Shown here piece after piece: positions 7,872 through 17,280 of a stretch of 27,018 nucleotides of DNA. The DNA is from Psychrosphaera sp. (GTDB lineage: Bacteria; Pseudomonadota; Gammaproteobacteria; Enterobacterales; Alteromonadaceae). The position numbers were made by a program, and so were the translations under genes. The notes below the pieces were generated by a model. It saw nothing but the letters and a program-made list of their open reading frames with translations. It made no database searches and had not been told where the DNA came from. Within the stretch, counting starts at the first letter, position 1; each line of letters opens with the position of its first letter. The DNA is taken from contig JAOHFM010000018.1 in the NCBI GenBank assembly GCA_028098005.1, positions 1-27,018 of the forward strand, written 5' to 3'.

Positions 7872-8650
7872 CTAATAGCCTGTTGAGTCTTTTGACTCTT
7901 TATTTTCAGTACCAGACAGTGTCGCGGTTAAACTCTTTAGTAGCCCGCTTGCCCCAAATCTGTAGTTAGCAGCCGTTACCCAATGTGGCCCCATGATTTG
8001 CTCAGCTTGTATTAAGTAGTTTTGCGCGTCTTGAGTAGTGCGAATTCCACCCGCTGCTTTGAATCCAACCTTGCTACCATTTTCTTTAATAACATTTAGC
8101 ATTACATCTGCAGCTTCGAGCGTGGCATTAACTGAGACTTTTCCGGTGGATGTTTTAATAAAGTCGGCGCCGCAATCTATCGCAAATTCACTGGCGGCTT
8201 TTATTGTATTTAAATCGCCTAATTCACCAGACTCAATAATTACTTTTAATACGTTGTGATCTGCACAAGCTTGCTTGCTTTGCACTAATATTTGTTCACA
8301 GTGTTTTAACTCACCATTTACGAATTGTTTATAAGGCAACACCACGTCTATTTCATCAGCCCCGTCAGCGATAGCTTGTTCGGTTAGAGCAATAACCTGA
8401 TCTACGTTGTCCGTACCATTGGGAAAGTTGGTGACGGTAGCGACTTTTACCGACTTTAAACCTAATTCAAGTAAGGTTTTTTTGCGATTGAAACAAATTG
8501 CGGAAATACACAAACAGCGGCCACATGACCATGATCGGTTATTGCACTTTGGCAAAGCTCAATAATGTTTTGCTCAGTGTCGTGGTCATTTAATGATGTT
8601 AAGTCCATCAAGCCTAACGCTTGATGGGCATAGGCTTGATGATCTTTCAT
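7872..8650 (-). pseudogene. deoC: Class II deoxyribose-phosphate aldolase, frameshifted at an A7 run
   Basis: DeoC cleaves 2-deoxyribose-5-phosphate into glyceraldehyde-3-phosphate and acetaldehyde, the last step of deoxynucleoside breakdown. The frame from ATG 8650 gives 58 good DeoC residues ([31 protein letters not shown]), then hits TAG at 8462-8464. The rest lies in the -1 frame ([19 protein letters not shown] onward to 7872). Joining them at the A7 run (8477-8483) gives 259 residues, the length of E. coli DeoC, with Asp102 in GADEIDVV, Schiff-base Lys166 in DFIKTSTGK and Lys198 in VGFKAAGG all present. No other defect is visible. It could be a sequencing error in a homopolymer, a recent mutation, or recoding. 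The ATG overlaps the stop of the phosphorylase gene by one base (TAATG), so translation is probably coupled. Confidence 0.85.
8477..8483 (-). other. A7 slippery heptamer within deoC
   Basis: On the coding strand the sequence reads GCA AAA AAA CCT in the starting frame, so the seven A form A-AAA-AAA, a canonical slippery heptamer in the correct phase for -1 frameshifting. A one-base backward slip yields GCA AAA AAA ACC and continues DeoC. I saw no Shine-Dalgarno-like stimulator just upstream; a 5-bp stem (8435-8439 with 8448-8452) lies about 24 bases downstream, farther than usual. Confidence 0.5.
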
Positions 8651-9462
8651 TATGCGTCTGCCAATAAATCTTTTAATAGTGTAGTAAGTCGTTGCGCAGC
8701 CAATTGACCTTGCTCTAGTGTTTCGTCATGACTTAGGTTAGTTGCTGATAAGCCAGCTGCCAAGTTTGTAATGGTTGATATTGCACATACTTTTAAACCG
8801 CAGTGCCTTGCAACTATAGCTTCTGGAACTGTCGACATGCCTACTGCATCAGCCCCTAGTGTGCGTTGAGCACGAATCTCTGCTGGTGTTTCGAACGTCG
8901 GGCCTGAAACCCATATATAGGTTCCACGATATAGCGTTAAACCAGACTTTAATGCTGCCTTTTCAACACGTTCACCAATTTGACGGTCGTAAGTTTGAGT
9001 TAAATCTAAGAAACGAGGGCCTATTTCATCATCGTTAGGACCAATTAATGGGTTAAAACCTGAGAAGTTTATATGGTCTGTAATTAACATGATGCTACCT
9101 GGACCCATGTCTTCGTTTAGAGAGCCCGCAGCATTAGTCAAAATCACTGACTCACATCCTAGTGCTTTGAAGCTTCTTACCGGAATGGCAATCTTCTCGA
9201 AAGAATGACCTTCGTAATAATGAAAACGGCCTTGCATACAGATTACGTTTTTTCCACCTAACGTACCTGCTACTAATCGGCCTGTATGACCGACAACTGT
9301 ACTTTGTGGGAACTCTGGAATGTCTGCATACGGTATACTGATAGGATCCATTATTTGATCGGCTAAATCGGCTAAACCGCTACCTAAAACAATAGCCACT
9401 TCAGGTTTAAAACCATTTAGTTGTTTTTCTATATATTGAGCACTGATTTCAAAATCTTTCAC
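8650..9462 (-). CDS. punA: Purine nucleoside phosphorylase, PNP-II (trimeric) family
   Basis: A 270-residue enzyme that splits purine nucleosides with phosphate, giving the free base and (deoxy)ribose-1-phosphate. It shows the trimeric-PNP pattern: VLGSGL (Ser28), VVGHTGRL (His59), GRFHYYEGH (Arg79, His81), [20 protein letters not shown] with base-binding Glu191, [13 protein letters not shown] and ITNLAAG with Asn233. This differs from the hexameric DeoD of E. coli. It lies 12 bases after csiV and its stop overlaps the deoC start by one base, so it pairs with deoC in salvage of nucleosides. The substrate range (inosine, guanosine or xanthosine) cannot be fixed, and the symbol is by family. 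Confidence 0.9.
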   Translation of the reverse strand: MKDFEISAQYIEKQLNGFKPEVAIVLGSGLADLADQIMDPISIPYADIPEFPQSTVVGHTGRLVAGTLGGKNVICMQGRFHYYEGHSFEKIAIPVRSFKALGCESVILTNAAGSLNEDMGPGSIMLITDHINFSGFNPLIGPNDDEIGPRFLDLTQTYDRQIGERVEKAALKSGLTLYRGTYIWVSGPTFETPAEIRAQRTLGADAVGMSTVPEAIVARHCGLKVCAISTITNLAAGLSATNLSHDETLEQGQLAAQRLTTLLKDLLADA

Positions 9463-9474
9463 GTAATTGTCCCG

Positions 9475-10968
9475 TTAATGTCTATATTTTCTGATCTGAA
9501 AAAGCACGCCATACTTTGGGTGGTCTAAATAGTGTAGATCACCTGAGTAGGTACGTCTTAGTTGTTTGAATGGGAAATTTTGTAGGTATTGTATTTCCAA
9601 TAATGAGCCATCATTCGTAATAGAAGGATCTTGTTCATTAAATTCGTTAAACTCGGAGACTGCTTTGTCTTTGTTTGCAGCTGATATTAATACGTTTTGT
9701 ATGTCATTGGTCAAGTTATTTTCGAGCAATGAAGCTTCTAATGACGATTCTTTAGCCAACACCTCATCAACATCGACGATTTTTGTCATTTTTTGGCGAT
9801 AATTTAAATTCGCATCAAGATATAGGTAATGATCTAAGTGTACTTTAATTGAGCCGTCTAGTTGCCAAGTTTCCATTGGGAAGTTTTGTTTTTTGGGCAT
9901 TACTAATTGGTTGGTGACTGGATCAACTGCTGCGCCAGACTCAAGCTTATTTAAAAACTTATCAACGTTACTTTTTACCGAACTTATCATAAGTTGGCTG
10001 CTAGATTGTGACGTGGAGTTGTTTGGCTTATCGTTTGCTTTTGCTTGTGTTGGCTTTTTATTCAGCTGATGACCGTCGTAAGTAAATTCATCGGTATAGT
10101 TATCACCCGCTCTTAGGTAAACAGATACCGCGCGTGCAGGCGAGAGTCCGGGTTGTCTCCAACCGATATGTAAGAGCGTTTTTGTGCCCCAGTGGTTGTC
10201 TATCTTTTCAGCATGCCCTGATAATGCCAGGTTTTCTTTATCTAATAGATAAACGCCTCTGTAGTCGTCGTAGTCATAACCAGACATCTCTCTTGGCGCT
10301 TTTTCCCATTTAATATTGGTATATAGATTTATAGTGCCTTGTGCGTCAACTTTGTGGCCAAGAAAGTCAATATCCTCTGACACAAGCCAATAATCATTAA
10401 GCGACTCGCTTGGCAAAAGGCATAAGTTATCTGGGATTTTCCAATTTTCGGATATTAGAGTCTGATAGCTAACGTAGTAATCAAAAAACTCCGTGCCTGA
10501 AAGTTGCGGTAATCCTTGCTTGTCACGTTGCTCATTAATATAAAAAGGGTCTAGGTTTTCATGACACCTAGGCAGACTCGATAATAATGGCGCTATGTTC
10601 GGTGAAAAATGGCTCGCTTGCACATCCCAGTACCTGCGAGGTTTTGCACTTTTTATGTGCTGATCAAAGTTTTCTCGCGTTGTTTTATTTGTGGTACGTT
10701 CAAAAATGATAATTTCAACATCAAACCAACGGCCATCTGCCGACTTAATGCCTTCTATAAGCTCATCGTTTTCTTTTCGTTCTGCAGGTGGACTAAGTTC
10801 ATAAGGGTTTGTTGATTGCGTTAGTAAGCCTGTTAACTCGTTGGGTATTGTTAGGGTGCGTTTACTTGATTCTGTTGCCGCAAAACTTGATGTTGCAGTA
10901 AGTACAAGTAATAACGGGCTTAGCTTTATAAGCCTGTTTGTATTCGCAATGATTTTACGACTCAACAA
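9475..10968 (-). CDS. csiV: CsiV-family periplasmic peptidoglycan-binding protein
   Basis: A 497-residue protein with a signal peptide (hydrophobic LSPLLLVLTATSSFA, cleavage near residue 30). The mature N-terminus carries the family hallmark WFDVEIIIFER, and the C-terminal half has a second region of the same style (MKVHLDHYLYLD-like and RRTYSGDLHYLDHPKYGVLFQI). In Vibrio cholerae CsiV binds peptidoglycan and is needed for PBP1A-dependent wall synthesis. Its position directly after mfd, 77 bases away, is the common gammaproteobacterial arrangement and supports the call. The start is TTG at 10968: AAGGA lies seven bases before it, and no in-frame ATG occurs before the signal peptide. The middle section (residues about 300-350) is rich in Asn, Lys and Ser and looks like a flexible linker. 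Confidence 0.82.
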   Translation of the reverse strand: MLSRKIIANTNRLIKLSPLLLVLTATSSFAATESSKRTLTIPNELTGLLTQSTNPYELSPPAERKENDELIEGIKSADGRWFDVEIIIFERTTNKTTRENFDQHIKSAKPRRYWDVQASHFSPNIAPLLSSLPRCHENLDPFYINEQRDKQGLPQLSGTEFFDYYVSYQTLISENWKIPDNLCLLPSESLNDYWLVSEDIDFLGHKVDAQGTINLYTNIKWEKAPREMSGYDYDDYRGVYLLDKENLALSGHAEKIDNHWGTKTLLHIGWRQPGLSPARAVSVYLRAGDNYTDEFTYDGHQLNKKPTQAKANDKPNNSTSQSSSQLMISSVKSNVDKFLNKLESGAAVDPVTNQLVMPKKQNFPMETWQLDGSIKVHLDHYLYLDANLNYRQKMTKIVDVDEVLAKESSLEASLLENNLTNDIQNVLISAANKDKAVSEFNEFNEQDPSITNDGSLLEIQYLQNFPFKQLRRTYSGDLHYLDHPKYGVLFQIRKYRH

Positions 10969-10975
10969 CTTCTAT

Positions 10976-10980
10976 TCCTT
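10976..10980 (-). promoter_or_regulatory. Ribosome-binding site setting the TTG start of csiV
   Basis: AAGGA on the coding strand, seven bases before TTG 10966-10968. It decides the start because no ATG or GTG is available ahead of the signal peptide. Confidence 0.75.
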
Positions 10981-11045
10981 ATAACAGAGAAAAACCGGGA
11001 AACATATAAATAAGTTCCCAGTGTACGTTAGGGCTATTTAATCTT

Positions 11046-14000
11046 CTAGGTTTTTTGCTTATGTTCAAAGTCATTTAGCATAGCGTTTATAAACTTTAAC
11101 CTATCTTCGGTATTCTTATTCTCAATGACAAACTTTAAGGTTTGGCCACCATCAAGTTTATAATGCTGCGGTTTTGATTGAATTAAACTGATCAAGAATA
11201 AAGGGTCCACCTTAGTTTCTTGTGAAAATTCAAATTTACCGCCTTTTGGACCCGCTTCTATTTTTGTAATGCCCAGCGCCTGTGCGCGCTGTCTAAACTC
11301 ACTAATTTTAAATAAGTTTTTAGTGGCATCTGGTAATAGCCCAAATCGGTCAATAAGCTCAATTTTTATATCGTCTAAGTCGTTGGTATCTGCCGCCGTG
11401 GCGATTCGTTTATAAAGGCTCAACCTCATATTTACATCGTGGATGTAACTGTCAGGTAATAAAGATGGTATGCGAAGTTCCACCTCAGTTTGTTTTGATG
11501 TGATCAAATCCAAACTCAATTCTTTACCTTGTTTCAAAGCTTCCACGGCTTGGTCTAACATTTCCATGTACAGCGTGAAACCGATAGTTTGTATTTGGCC
11601 CGTCTGGTCATCACCTAGAAGTTCACCTGCACCACGTATTTCTAAATCATGAGTGGCTAACGCAAATCCAGCGCCTAGATCTTCAAGAGACTCTATTGCC
11701 TCTAGCCGCTTAACCGCGTCCTTACTGATAGCTTTTGGTGGCGGCGTTAATAAATAGGCGTACGCTTGATGATGAGAACGGCCAACGCGCCCCCTAAGTT
11801 GATGCAACTGTGCCAAGCCAAGCTTGTCAGCACGTTCCATAATAATGGTGTTTGCAGTAGGTACGTCAATGCCCGTTTCAATAATAGTTGTACACACAAG
11901 AACGTTGTAGCGTTGGTGATAAAAGTCACTCATAACCCGTTCAAGTTCTTTTTCGCGCATCTGTCCATGTGCAACCACTACTCGACATTCCGGCATGAGG
12001 GCTTCGATAGCCTTAGCTCTTTGTTCAATGGTTTCTACATTGTTATGTAAAAAGTAAACTTGCCCGCCACGATTGGTTTCCCTCATGATAGATTCTTTAA
12101 TCAAATCATCATTAATTTGGCGCACAAAGGTTTTGATTGCTAAGCGTTTGGCTGGCGGAGTGGCAATAATCGAAAGGTCACGCATCCCACTCATTGCCAT
12201 GTTTAAGGTTCTTGGAATTGGTGTGGCTGTTAATGTCAGAATATCGACGTTTGCACGGAGCTTTTTGATTGCTTCTTTTTGTTTAACGCCAAACCTATGC
12301 TCCTCATCAATGATCAAGAGGCCAAGATCTTTAAATTTGATGTTTTCTTGTATTAACTTGTGGGTGCCAACTACAATATCTACTTGGCCATTTTCTAGCT
12401 GTTCTAAAACCGCCGTTTGTTGTTTACCGGTTTTAAATCTAGACAAGACCTCTACCTTAACGGGCCAGTCAGCAAACCTATCAACAAAGTTTTCATAATG
12501 CTGTTGTGCTAGCAAGGTTGTTGGCACTAACACGGCTACTTGTTTTCCATCGTTTACCGCTATATAAGCTGCACGCATGGCTACTTCAGTTTTACCAAAG
12601 CCAACATCACCACACACGAGTCTGTCCATTGCTTGTGGCGACTTCATGTCATTAACAACAGCGTTGATAGCAAGTTGCTGATCTTCAGTTTCCTCAAATG
12701 GAAATGAAGCGGAAAATTGTCGCCAGCCATCTCGTTCTAATTCGTATTTGTATCCAGGCTTCGCTTCTCGTTGCGCGTAGATGTCTAATAACTCTGCTGC
12801 AACATCTTTTATTTTTTCAGCGGCTTTTTTACGGGCTTTTTCCCATGCGTCGGAGCCTAGTTTGTTGAGTGGTGCAGACTCAGTTTCGCCACCTGTGTAT
12901 CTTGACAGCAGGTGTAGGTTGCCAACAGGAACATACAACTTGGCTTCATTTGCATACTCAATGGTAACAAACTCGCTGGTTAGCCCACCCGCGTCAATAG
13001 TTTCTAAACCTTTATAGCGGCCAACACCATGCTCTATATGGACGATGGCTTGGTCTACTTTTAATTCAGCTAAGTTTCTTACTAGCGCATCGGTGGAAAT
13101 GGACTTTTCACGTTTATTTCGTTTTCGTTGCGTAACTCGCCCGCCGAGTAACTCGGTTTCAGTAACAAAAGAAATAGGCACTGATTCATTGTTGTGGCTC
13201 GTAATTAAACTAAAGCTGTTTTCTAAGCTAGTAATTACAATGCCGATGTCACTGTCGGATTCAACAAAGTCATTTACTGACTTAAATTGGATTGGTTTGA
13301 TATGGGCTTGTCTTAATAGCTCTAGTAATGTTTCTCTTCGTCCAGCTGATTCAACACTAAACAAGACTTTACCGCGTTGTTCCTTTTGCGAAACAATATG
13401 TGCAAGCACTTTAGTAAATGGCTGCTTGAGTTGTGAATCTATGGAGATGTCATCAATGACTTGTGTATTTGCATTAAATTTACCAGCGCCTTTAGTAACG
13501 CCATTTTGTATATTAATTTGCGGCCAATGGTTCATTTCACCAAATAGTTCATTAAGCGCTAGAAATAGTTTGGCGGGCTCTAATAATGGTCTTAATGGGT
13601 CTACATTCAGGTTGTCGTGACGTTTTTGTGTTTCACGTAAATATAACTCTGCTTGTGCTTGAATATCGCCTACTAAAACCAGGTGGCAGTTTTGAGGGAA
13701 GTAATCAAAGAGTGTGTCTGTTTTTTCAAAAAATAGCGGTAAATAATACTCTATACCTGCCGGGAAGCTTCCCTCAGAGACTTGTTTGTATAGACTGCCT
13801 TTTTCATTCCTAACGGTAAATTGATCGCGGTAGTTTTGTCTAAAGGCTTCTATTCCTTCTTTATCGAGCGGAAATTCATGAGCGGGTAACAGGTTTATAT
13901 TTTCAACTTTGTCTTTACTGCGCTGAGACTCAGTATCAAAGACTCTAATAGAGTCTATTTCGTCATCAAAAAAGTCGATTCTAAAGGGTTGATCACTGCC

Positions 14001-14552
14001 CATCGGGTAGATATCTAAAATGGAGCCCCGTACTGAATATTCACCATGCTCAATAACTTGCTCTACATTCCGATAACCATTTTCCTGAAGCTGCAACGCT
14101 AAGGCTTGTATATCTTTTCTGTCACCAGCTGAAAATACAAAACTATTGCCCATGATATAGGTTTTTGGGGCAATAAAGTGCATGAGTGTACTAACAGGAA
14201 CAATAACCACACCGCGCTGCATGTTCGGCAATTGATAAAGCGTTAACAACCTCTGGGAAATGATGTCTTGATGTGGGGAAAACGTATCGTATGGTAAAAT
14301 TTCCCAATCTGGGAATGTAAACACAGGATGGCTATCTGAAGGTAAAAGGGTGGTTAGCTCACTTTCTAGCCTGTGTGCAGCTGGAGTATTTTCTGTGACT
14401 ACTATTGTAACGTGGTCGGAATGAAATGCAGCCTCTGCGATAGCGAGGGCTTTACTGCTGCCCGCTAATCTTGACCAAGTTATTTTATCTGCTTTTTTGT
14501 CTGATGCCGATTTAACCTTCGGCAAAGGCAGTTTTAATAATTGTGGAAGCAC
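11046..14552 (-). CDS. mfd: Transcription-repair coupling factor
   Basis: A 1168-residue Mfd, slightly longer than the E. coli protein (1148). Mfd pushes stalled RNA polymerase off damaged DNA and recruits UvrA. The N-terminal UvrB-like region is seen in TFPDWEILPYDTFSPHQDII and in RGSILDIYPMGSDQPFRIDFFDDEID. The polymerase-interacting domain is around residues 485-560 (VHIEHGVGRYKGLE). The RecG-like translocase has Walker A GDVGFGKTE (Lys654), DEEH at 749-752, TATPIPRTL, the TRG region GMRDLSIIATPPAKR, and a helicase motif VI QLRGRVGRS. A C-terminal domain closes the protein. The start is GTG, with AAGGGA five bases upstream. It follows aguB by 44 bases with no clear terminator, so it may share transcripts with the agu genes. 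Confidence 0.97.
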   Translation of the reverse strand: MLPQLLKLPLPKVKSASDKKADKITWSRLAGSSKALAIAEAAFHSDHVTIVVTENTPAAHRLESELTTLLPSDSHPVFTFPDWEILPYDTFSPHQDIISQRLLTLYQLPNMQRGVVIVPVSTLMHFIAPKTYIMGNSFVFSAGDRKDIQALALQLQENGYRNVEQVIEHGEYSVRGSILDIYPMGSDQPFRIDFFDDEIDSIRVFDTESQRSKDKVENINLLPAHEFPLDKEGIEAFRQNYRDQFTVRNEKGSLYKQVSEGSFPAGIEYYLPLFFEKTDTLFDYFPQNCHLVLVGDIQAQAELYLRETQKRHDNLNVDPLRPLLEPAKLFLALNELFGEMNHWPQINIQNGVTKGAGKFNANTQVIDDISIDSQLKQPFTKVLAHIVSQKEQRGKVLFSVESAGRRETLLELLRQAHIKPIQFKSVNDFVESDSDIGIVITSLENSFSLITSHNNESVPISFVTETELLGGRVTQRKRNKREKSISTDALVRNLAELKVDQAIVHIEHGVGRYKGLETIDAGGLTSEFVTIEYANEAKLYVPVGNLHLLSRYTGGETESAPLNKLGSDAWEKARKKAAEKIKDVAAELLDIYAQREAKPGYKYELERDGWRQFSASFPFEETEDQQLAINAVVNDMKSPQAMDRLVCGDVGFGKTEVAMRAAYIAVNDGKQVAVLVPTTLLAQQHYENFVDRFADWPVKVEVLSRFKTGKQQTAVLEQLENGQVDIVVGTHKLIQENIKFKDLGLLIIDEEHRFGVKQKEAIKKLRANVDILTLTATPIPRTLNMAMSGMRDLSIIATPPAKRLAIKTFVRQINDDLIKESIMRETNRGGQVYFLHNNVETIEQRAKAIEALMPECRVVVAHGQMREKELERVMSDFYHQRYNVLVCTTIIETGIDVPTANTIIMERADKLGLAQLHQLRGRVGRSHHQAYAYLLTPPPKAISKDAVKRLEAIESLEDLGAGFALATHDLEIRGAGELLGDDQTGQIQTIGFTLYMEMLDQAVEALKQGKELSLDLITSKQTEVELRIPSLLPDSYIHDVNMRLSLYKRIATAADTNDLDDIKIELIDRFGLLPDATKNLFKISEFRQRAQALGITKIEAGPKGGKFEFSQETKVDPLFLISLIQSKPQHYKLDGGQTLKFVIENKNTEDRLKFINAMLNDFEHKQKT

Positions 14553-14557
14553 AACAA

Positions 14558-14563
14558 TCCCTT
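14558..14563 (-). promoter_or_regulatory. Ribosome-binding site setting the GTG start of mfd
   Basis: AAGGGA on the coding strand, five bases before GTG 14550-14552. It makes the GTG start convincing. Confidence 0.75.
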
Positions 14564-14596
14564 TAGTTTAATTTCAAGTCGCGGTATGGCGCTCTG

Positions 14597-15487
14597 TTAG
14601 TCACGATAAATTTTTAGTAAATCGCTGTAATGATCAATTCGTCTGTCACGCATGAATGGCCAAATGCGTCTAACAGACTCACTTCGAGTTAACGATACGT
14701 TGGCCGTTAAAATTTGATCATCACTATCGCCAGCATGAGCTAATATTTCACCTTGTGGACCCGCAATAAAACTATTGCCCCAAAATGAAATGCCTTCACT
14801 TTGGCCACTTGGATCCAATTCTAAACCAACTCTATTACAAGAAATAACGGGTAAACCGTTGGCGACGGCATGCGCTCGCTGAGAAATTACCCATGCGTCC
14901 AGTTGACGTTTTTGCTCTTTCGCATCATCTCTTTTGTCCCAGCCAATGGCCGTGGGATAAATGAGAACATCTGCACCCGCCATTGCCATGAGTCTGGCCG
15001 CCTCTGGGAACCACTGATCCCAACATACTAAAACCCCCAATTTGCCAACGGAGGTTTGAATAGGTTCAAAGCCTAAATCGCCGGGTGTAAAGTAGAACTT
15101 TTCGTAAAAACCAGGATCATCAGGTATATGCATCTTACGATATTTACCTGCAATAGAGCCATCAGTATCCATGACTACCGCAGTGTTGTGGTAAATACCC
15201 ACAGCACGTTTTTCGAAAAGAGATAAAACAATGACGACACCTAACTCTTTGGCTAGCTCGCCAAAGGCATTGGTAGACGGGCCGGGTATAGTTTCTGCTA
15301 AGTCGAAGCAGTCGGTGTCTTCTGTTTGGCAAAAATACAAAGAACAGTGTAATTCTTGTAACACAATCAATTTCGCGCCTTCAGACGCTGCTTCTTTGAT
15401 GCCCTGGACGGTTTTATTTAAATTGTGTTGAACATCGCCAGTATTACTATGTTGTACTAAGGCAACGTTTAGGTCTTTAGTGTTCAT
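14597..15487 (-). CDS. aguB: N-carbamoylputrescine amidase
   Basis: A 296-residue nitrilase-superfamily enzyme that hydrolyses N-carbamoylputrescine to putrescine, carbon dioxide and ammonia. The catalytic triad is visible: Glu45 in VLQELHCSLYF, Lys118 in KYRKMHIPDDPGF and Cys155 in VLVCWDQWFPEAARL. The stretches YPTAIGW and SFWGNSFIAGPQGEI are typical of this subfamily rather than of general omega-amidases. Its gene follows aguA by 44 bases on the same strand, and the pair makes a complete two-step route from agmatine. It is a cytoplasmic protein with no signal peptide. Confidence 0.95.
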   Translation of the reverse strand: MNTKDLNVALVQHSNTGDVQHNLNKTVQGIKEAASEGAKLIVLQELHCSLYFCQTEDTDCFDLAETIPGPSTNAFGELAKELGVVIVLSLFEKRAVGIYHNTAVVMDTDGSIAGKYRKMHIPDDPGFYEKFYFTPGDLGFEPIQTSVGKLGVLVCWDQWFPEAARLMAMAGADVLIYPTAIGWDKRDDAKEQKRQLDAWVISQRAHAVANGLPVISCNRVGLELDPSGQSEGISFWGNSFIAGPQGEILAHAGDSDDQILTANVSLTRSESVRRIWPFMRDRRIDHYSDLLKIYRD

Positions 15488-15531
15488 AATTAAGCTCTAA
15501 AATTTCTTCAATCGATTTGCATTATTATAGT

Positions 15532-16566
15532 TTAAACAATGACGCCTGCGGGCATCTGCATAGTTAAACAATGTAAACTCCCAAACTGCTGAATAACGGC
15601 ATTACAGTCTACGCCAATAATGTCATGGTTAGGGTGTGCCTTTTGGATTACGTTTAATGCGGCTTGGTCATTGTTATCATTATACGTTGGCACCAAAACA
15701 GCACCATTTATTATCAGGTAGTTGGCATAGGTAGCCGGTAACAATTCGCCATCTTCATTTGATATTGGGCTAGGCATAGGTAAAGGAAACAGCGGGTATT
15801 TATCACCGTTCATATTAACAAAGTGCTTTAGTTGTTTTTCCATCTCATGTAATTCTGCATAATGAGATTCTGATTTATCTTTACATTGAACGTAGACAAT
15901 ACCTTCGGGTGCAAAACGCGCTAAGGTATCCACATGTGCATCGGTGTCATCGCCCGCTAAGTGACCATGATCAATCCACAACACGTTGTTCATGCCTAAG
16001 GTTGTTAACAATTGATGTTCAATTTCTTGTTTTGAAAGGTTGGCATTGCGATTTTCATTTAATAAACAAATAGACGTTGTCATTAAGGTGCCAAGGCCAT
16101 CGCTTTCAATACTACCGCCTTCTAATATTAGGTCACTTTGTTGTGTCTGTTTTGCTTTGAAAAAGGGCTGTTGGAAAAGGTGCCCATTAATTTCATTATC
16201 AAGGTTTGCGCTATATTTTGCGCCCCAAGCATTGAATGTGAAGTCGAGTACTTTTGGGTTGCCACTGTCTGATAGTAATGAAATGGGACCGTGGTCTCTT
16301 GCCCAAGTGTCGTTACAAGGAGCTATAAAAAAACGAACATTAGAAAGCTTCACATCATTATGATTGAATAAATCCGCTATGTGTTCTTTTAAATCAATAG
16401 AGTGACAAGCAACAACTAAAAGTTGACGCGCAGATATGTGCTGAGCCAACTTTAAATATACGGCTTCAATATCTTGTAATATAGGCGCCCAATCTGTGTT
16501 GCTATGTGGCCAGGTTAACAACACAGCAGACTGTGTTGCCCATTCTGGTGGCAAAGTATATGGCAT
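15532..16566 (-). CDS. aguA: Agmatine deiminase
   Basis: A 344-residue member of the bacterial peptidylarginine-deiminase-like family, which converts agmatine to N-carbamoylputrescine and ammonia. Visible hallmarks are WPHSNTDW near the start, NDTWARDHGP (Asp91), LEGGSIESDG, DDTDAHVDTLARF (His211) and the catalytic Cys333 in GSLHCLTMQMP close to the C-terminus. The product feeds AguB, encoded just downstream. The ATG overlaps the stop of the PilZ-like gene by one base (TAATG), so the two are probably translated in a coupled way. Confidence 0.95.
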   Translation of the reverse strand: MPYTLPPEWATQSAVLLTWPHSNTDWAPILQDIEAVYLKLAQHISARQLLVVACHSIDLKEHIADLFNHNDVKLSNVRFFIAPCNDTWARDHGPISLLSDSGNPKVLDFTFNAWGAKYSANLDNEINGHLFQQPFFKAKQTQQSDLILEGGSIESDGLGTLMTTSICLLNENRNANLSKQEIEHQLLTTLGMNNVLWIDHGHLAGDDTDAHVDTLARFAPEGIVYVQCKDKSESHYAELHEMEKQLKHFVNMNGDKYPLFPLPMPSPISNEDGELLPATYANYLIINGAVLVPTYNDNNDQAALNVIQKAHPNHDIIGVDCNAVIQQFGSLHCLTMQMPAGVIV

Positions 16567-17162
16567 TAATTATTCTCGCTGTCTCTTTTTTGTGTTTTTT
16601 TCAATAGCTGTTTTGACTGTTGGTGTAAAGAGGCCCGCACAACGGTTTCTCTATCTTCATCTCTAATTTTGTGGAAAAGTATTGTATAAGTAATGTTTGA
16701 AGAATCACTATCTTTAACCACATCAATAACCTTACCTAAACAGTATATCGCTGACGCTTCATCATTAAAAAATAATTTACATACTAAGTACTCAGTTTCA
16801 TTGTAAGTTTCTGACGACTTGAAAACAAAACCGCCGCCACCAAATGAAACGGTGCTATGGCGATCGTCACTTTCATCTTCAGCTTGGAGTATATAGTGCA
16901 TCATTAAGTCTATTTTGCGGCTTTGGGCTTTTAAATAGTCGGCTAGTGGCTCAATAACATCGCCTAACTGTCTTAGCGGGCGTAACATGTTTTGTTCTAC
17001 GCCTTTCATTTCAGAAGCAAGTTTATAAGGTAGGGGTATTTGCGCTTCAAATTCTTCATCGGTAGGGGTATTCGATAACACATCCCCTTTACTAATGTTG
17101 AATTCAATGGCGTGATTTAATTGGAAATACTCAGAAAACTGAGCGAAATCTTGTTCATTCAT
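16566..17162 (-). CDS. PilZ-like domain protein (divergent)
   Basis: A 198-residue soluble protein. The first 95 residues are helical with no recognisable motif. Residues about 100-185 resemble a PilZ domain: STVSFGGGGFVF recalls the (D/N)xSxxG strand, and FHKIRDEDRETVVRASLHQQSKQLLKK recalls the closing helix of PilZ proteins. The RxxxR arginine motif expected at the start of a cyclic-di-GMP-binding PilZ domain is not visible there, so it may be a non-binding or atypical member. It starts the leftward run of eight genes, is divergent from lolC, and is coupled to aguA by a one-base overlap. The PilZ assignment is by eye and moderate. Confidence 0.6.
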   Translation of the reverse strand: MNEQDFAQFSEYFQLNHAIEFNISKGDVLSNTPTDEEFEAQIPLPYKLASEMKGVEQNMLRPLRQLGDVIEPLADYLKAQSRKIDLMMHYILQAEDESDDRHSTVSFGGGGFVFKSSETYNETEYLVCKLFFNDEASAIYCLGKVIDVVKDSDSSNITYTILFHKIRDEDRETVVRASLHQQSKQLLKKTQKRDSENN

Positions 17163-17280
17163 TAACGCTGACCTTATGTGATTGCAGAGCCTGCATAGCT
17201 TGTACTTTGTATATGAAACACATATTATCGAACCTTATGCATTCCTTCATCATTTATATTATAAAGATTCAAAACCTTAC

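Noticed and set aside
13045..13620. 191-codon plus-strand ORF inside mfd
   Set aside because: It is antisense to a well-conserved part of Mfd and has no recognisable domain.
17182..17280. TTG start extending LolC by 33 residues
   Set aside because: The extension is unlike LolC and lies in the divergent promoter region; ATG 17281 matches the family start.
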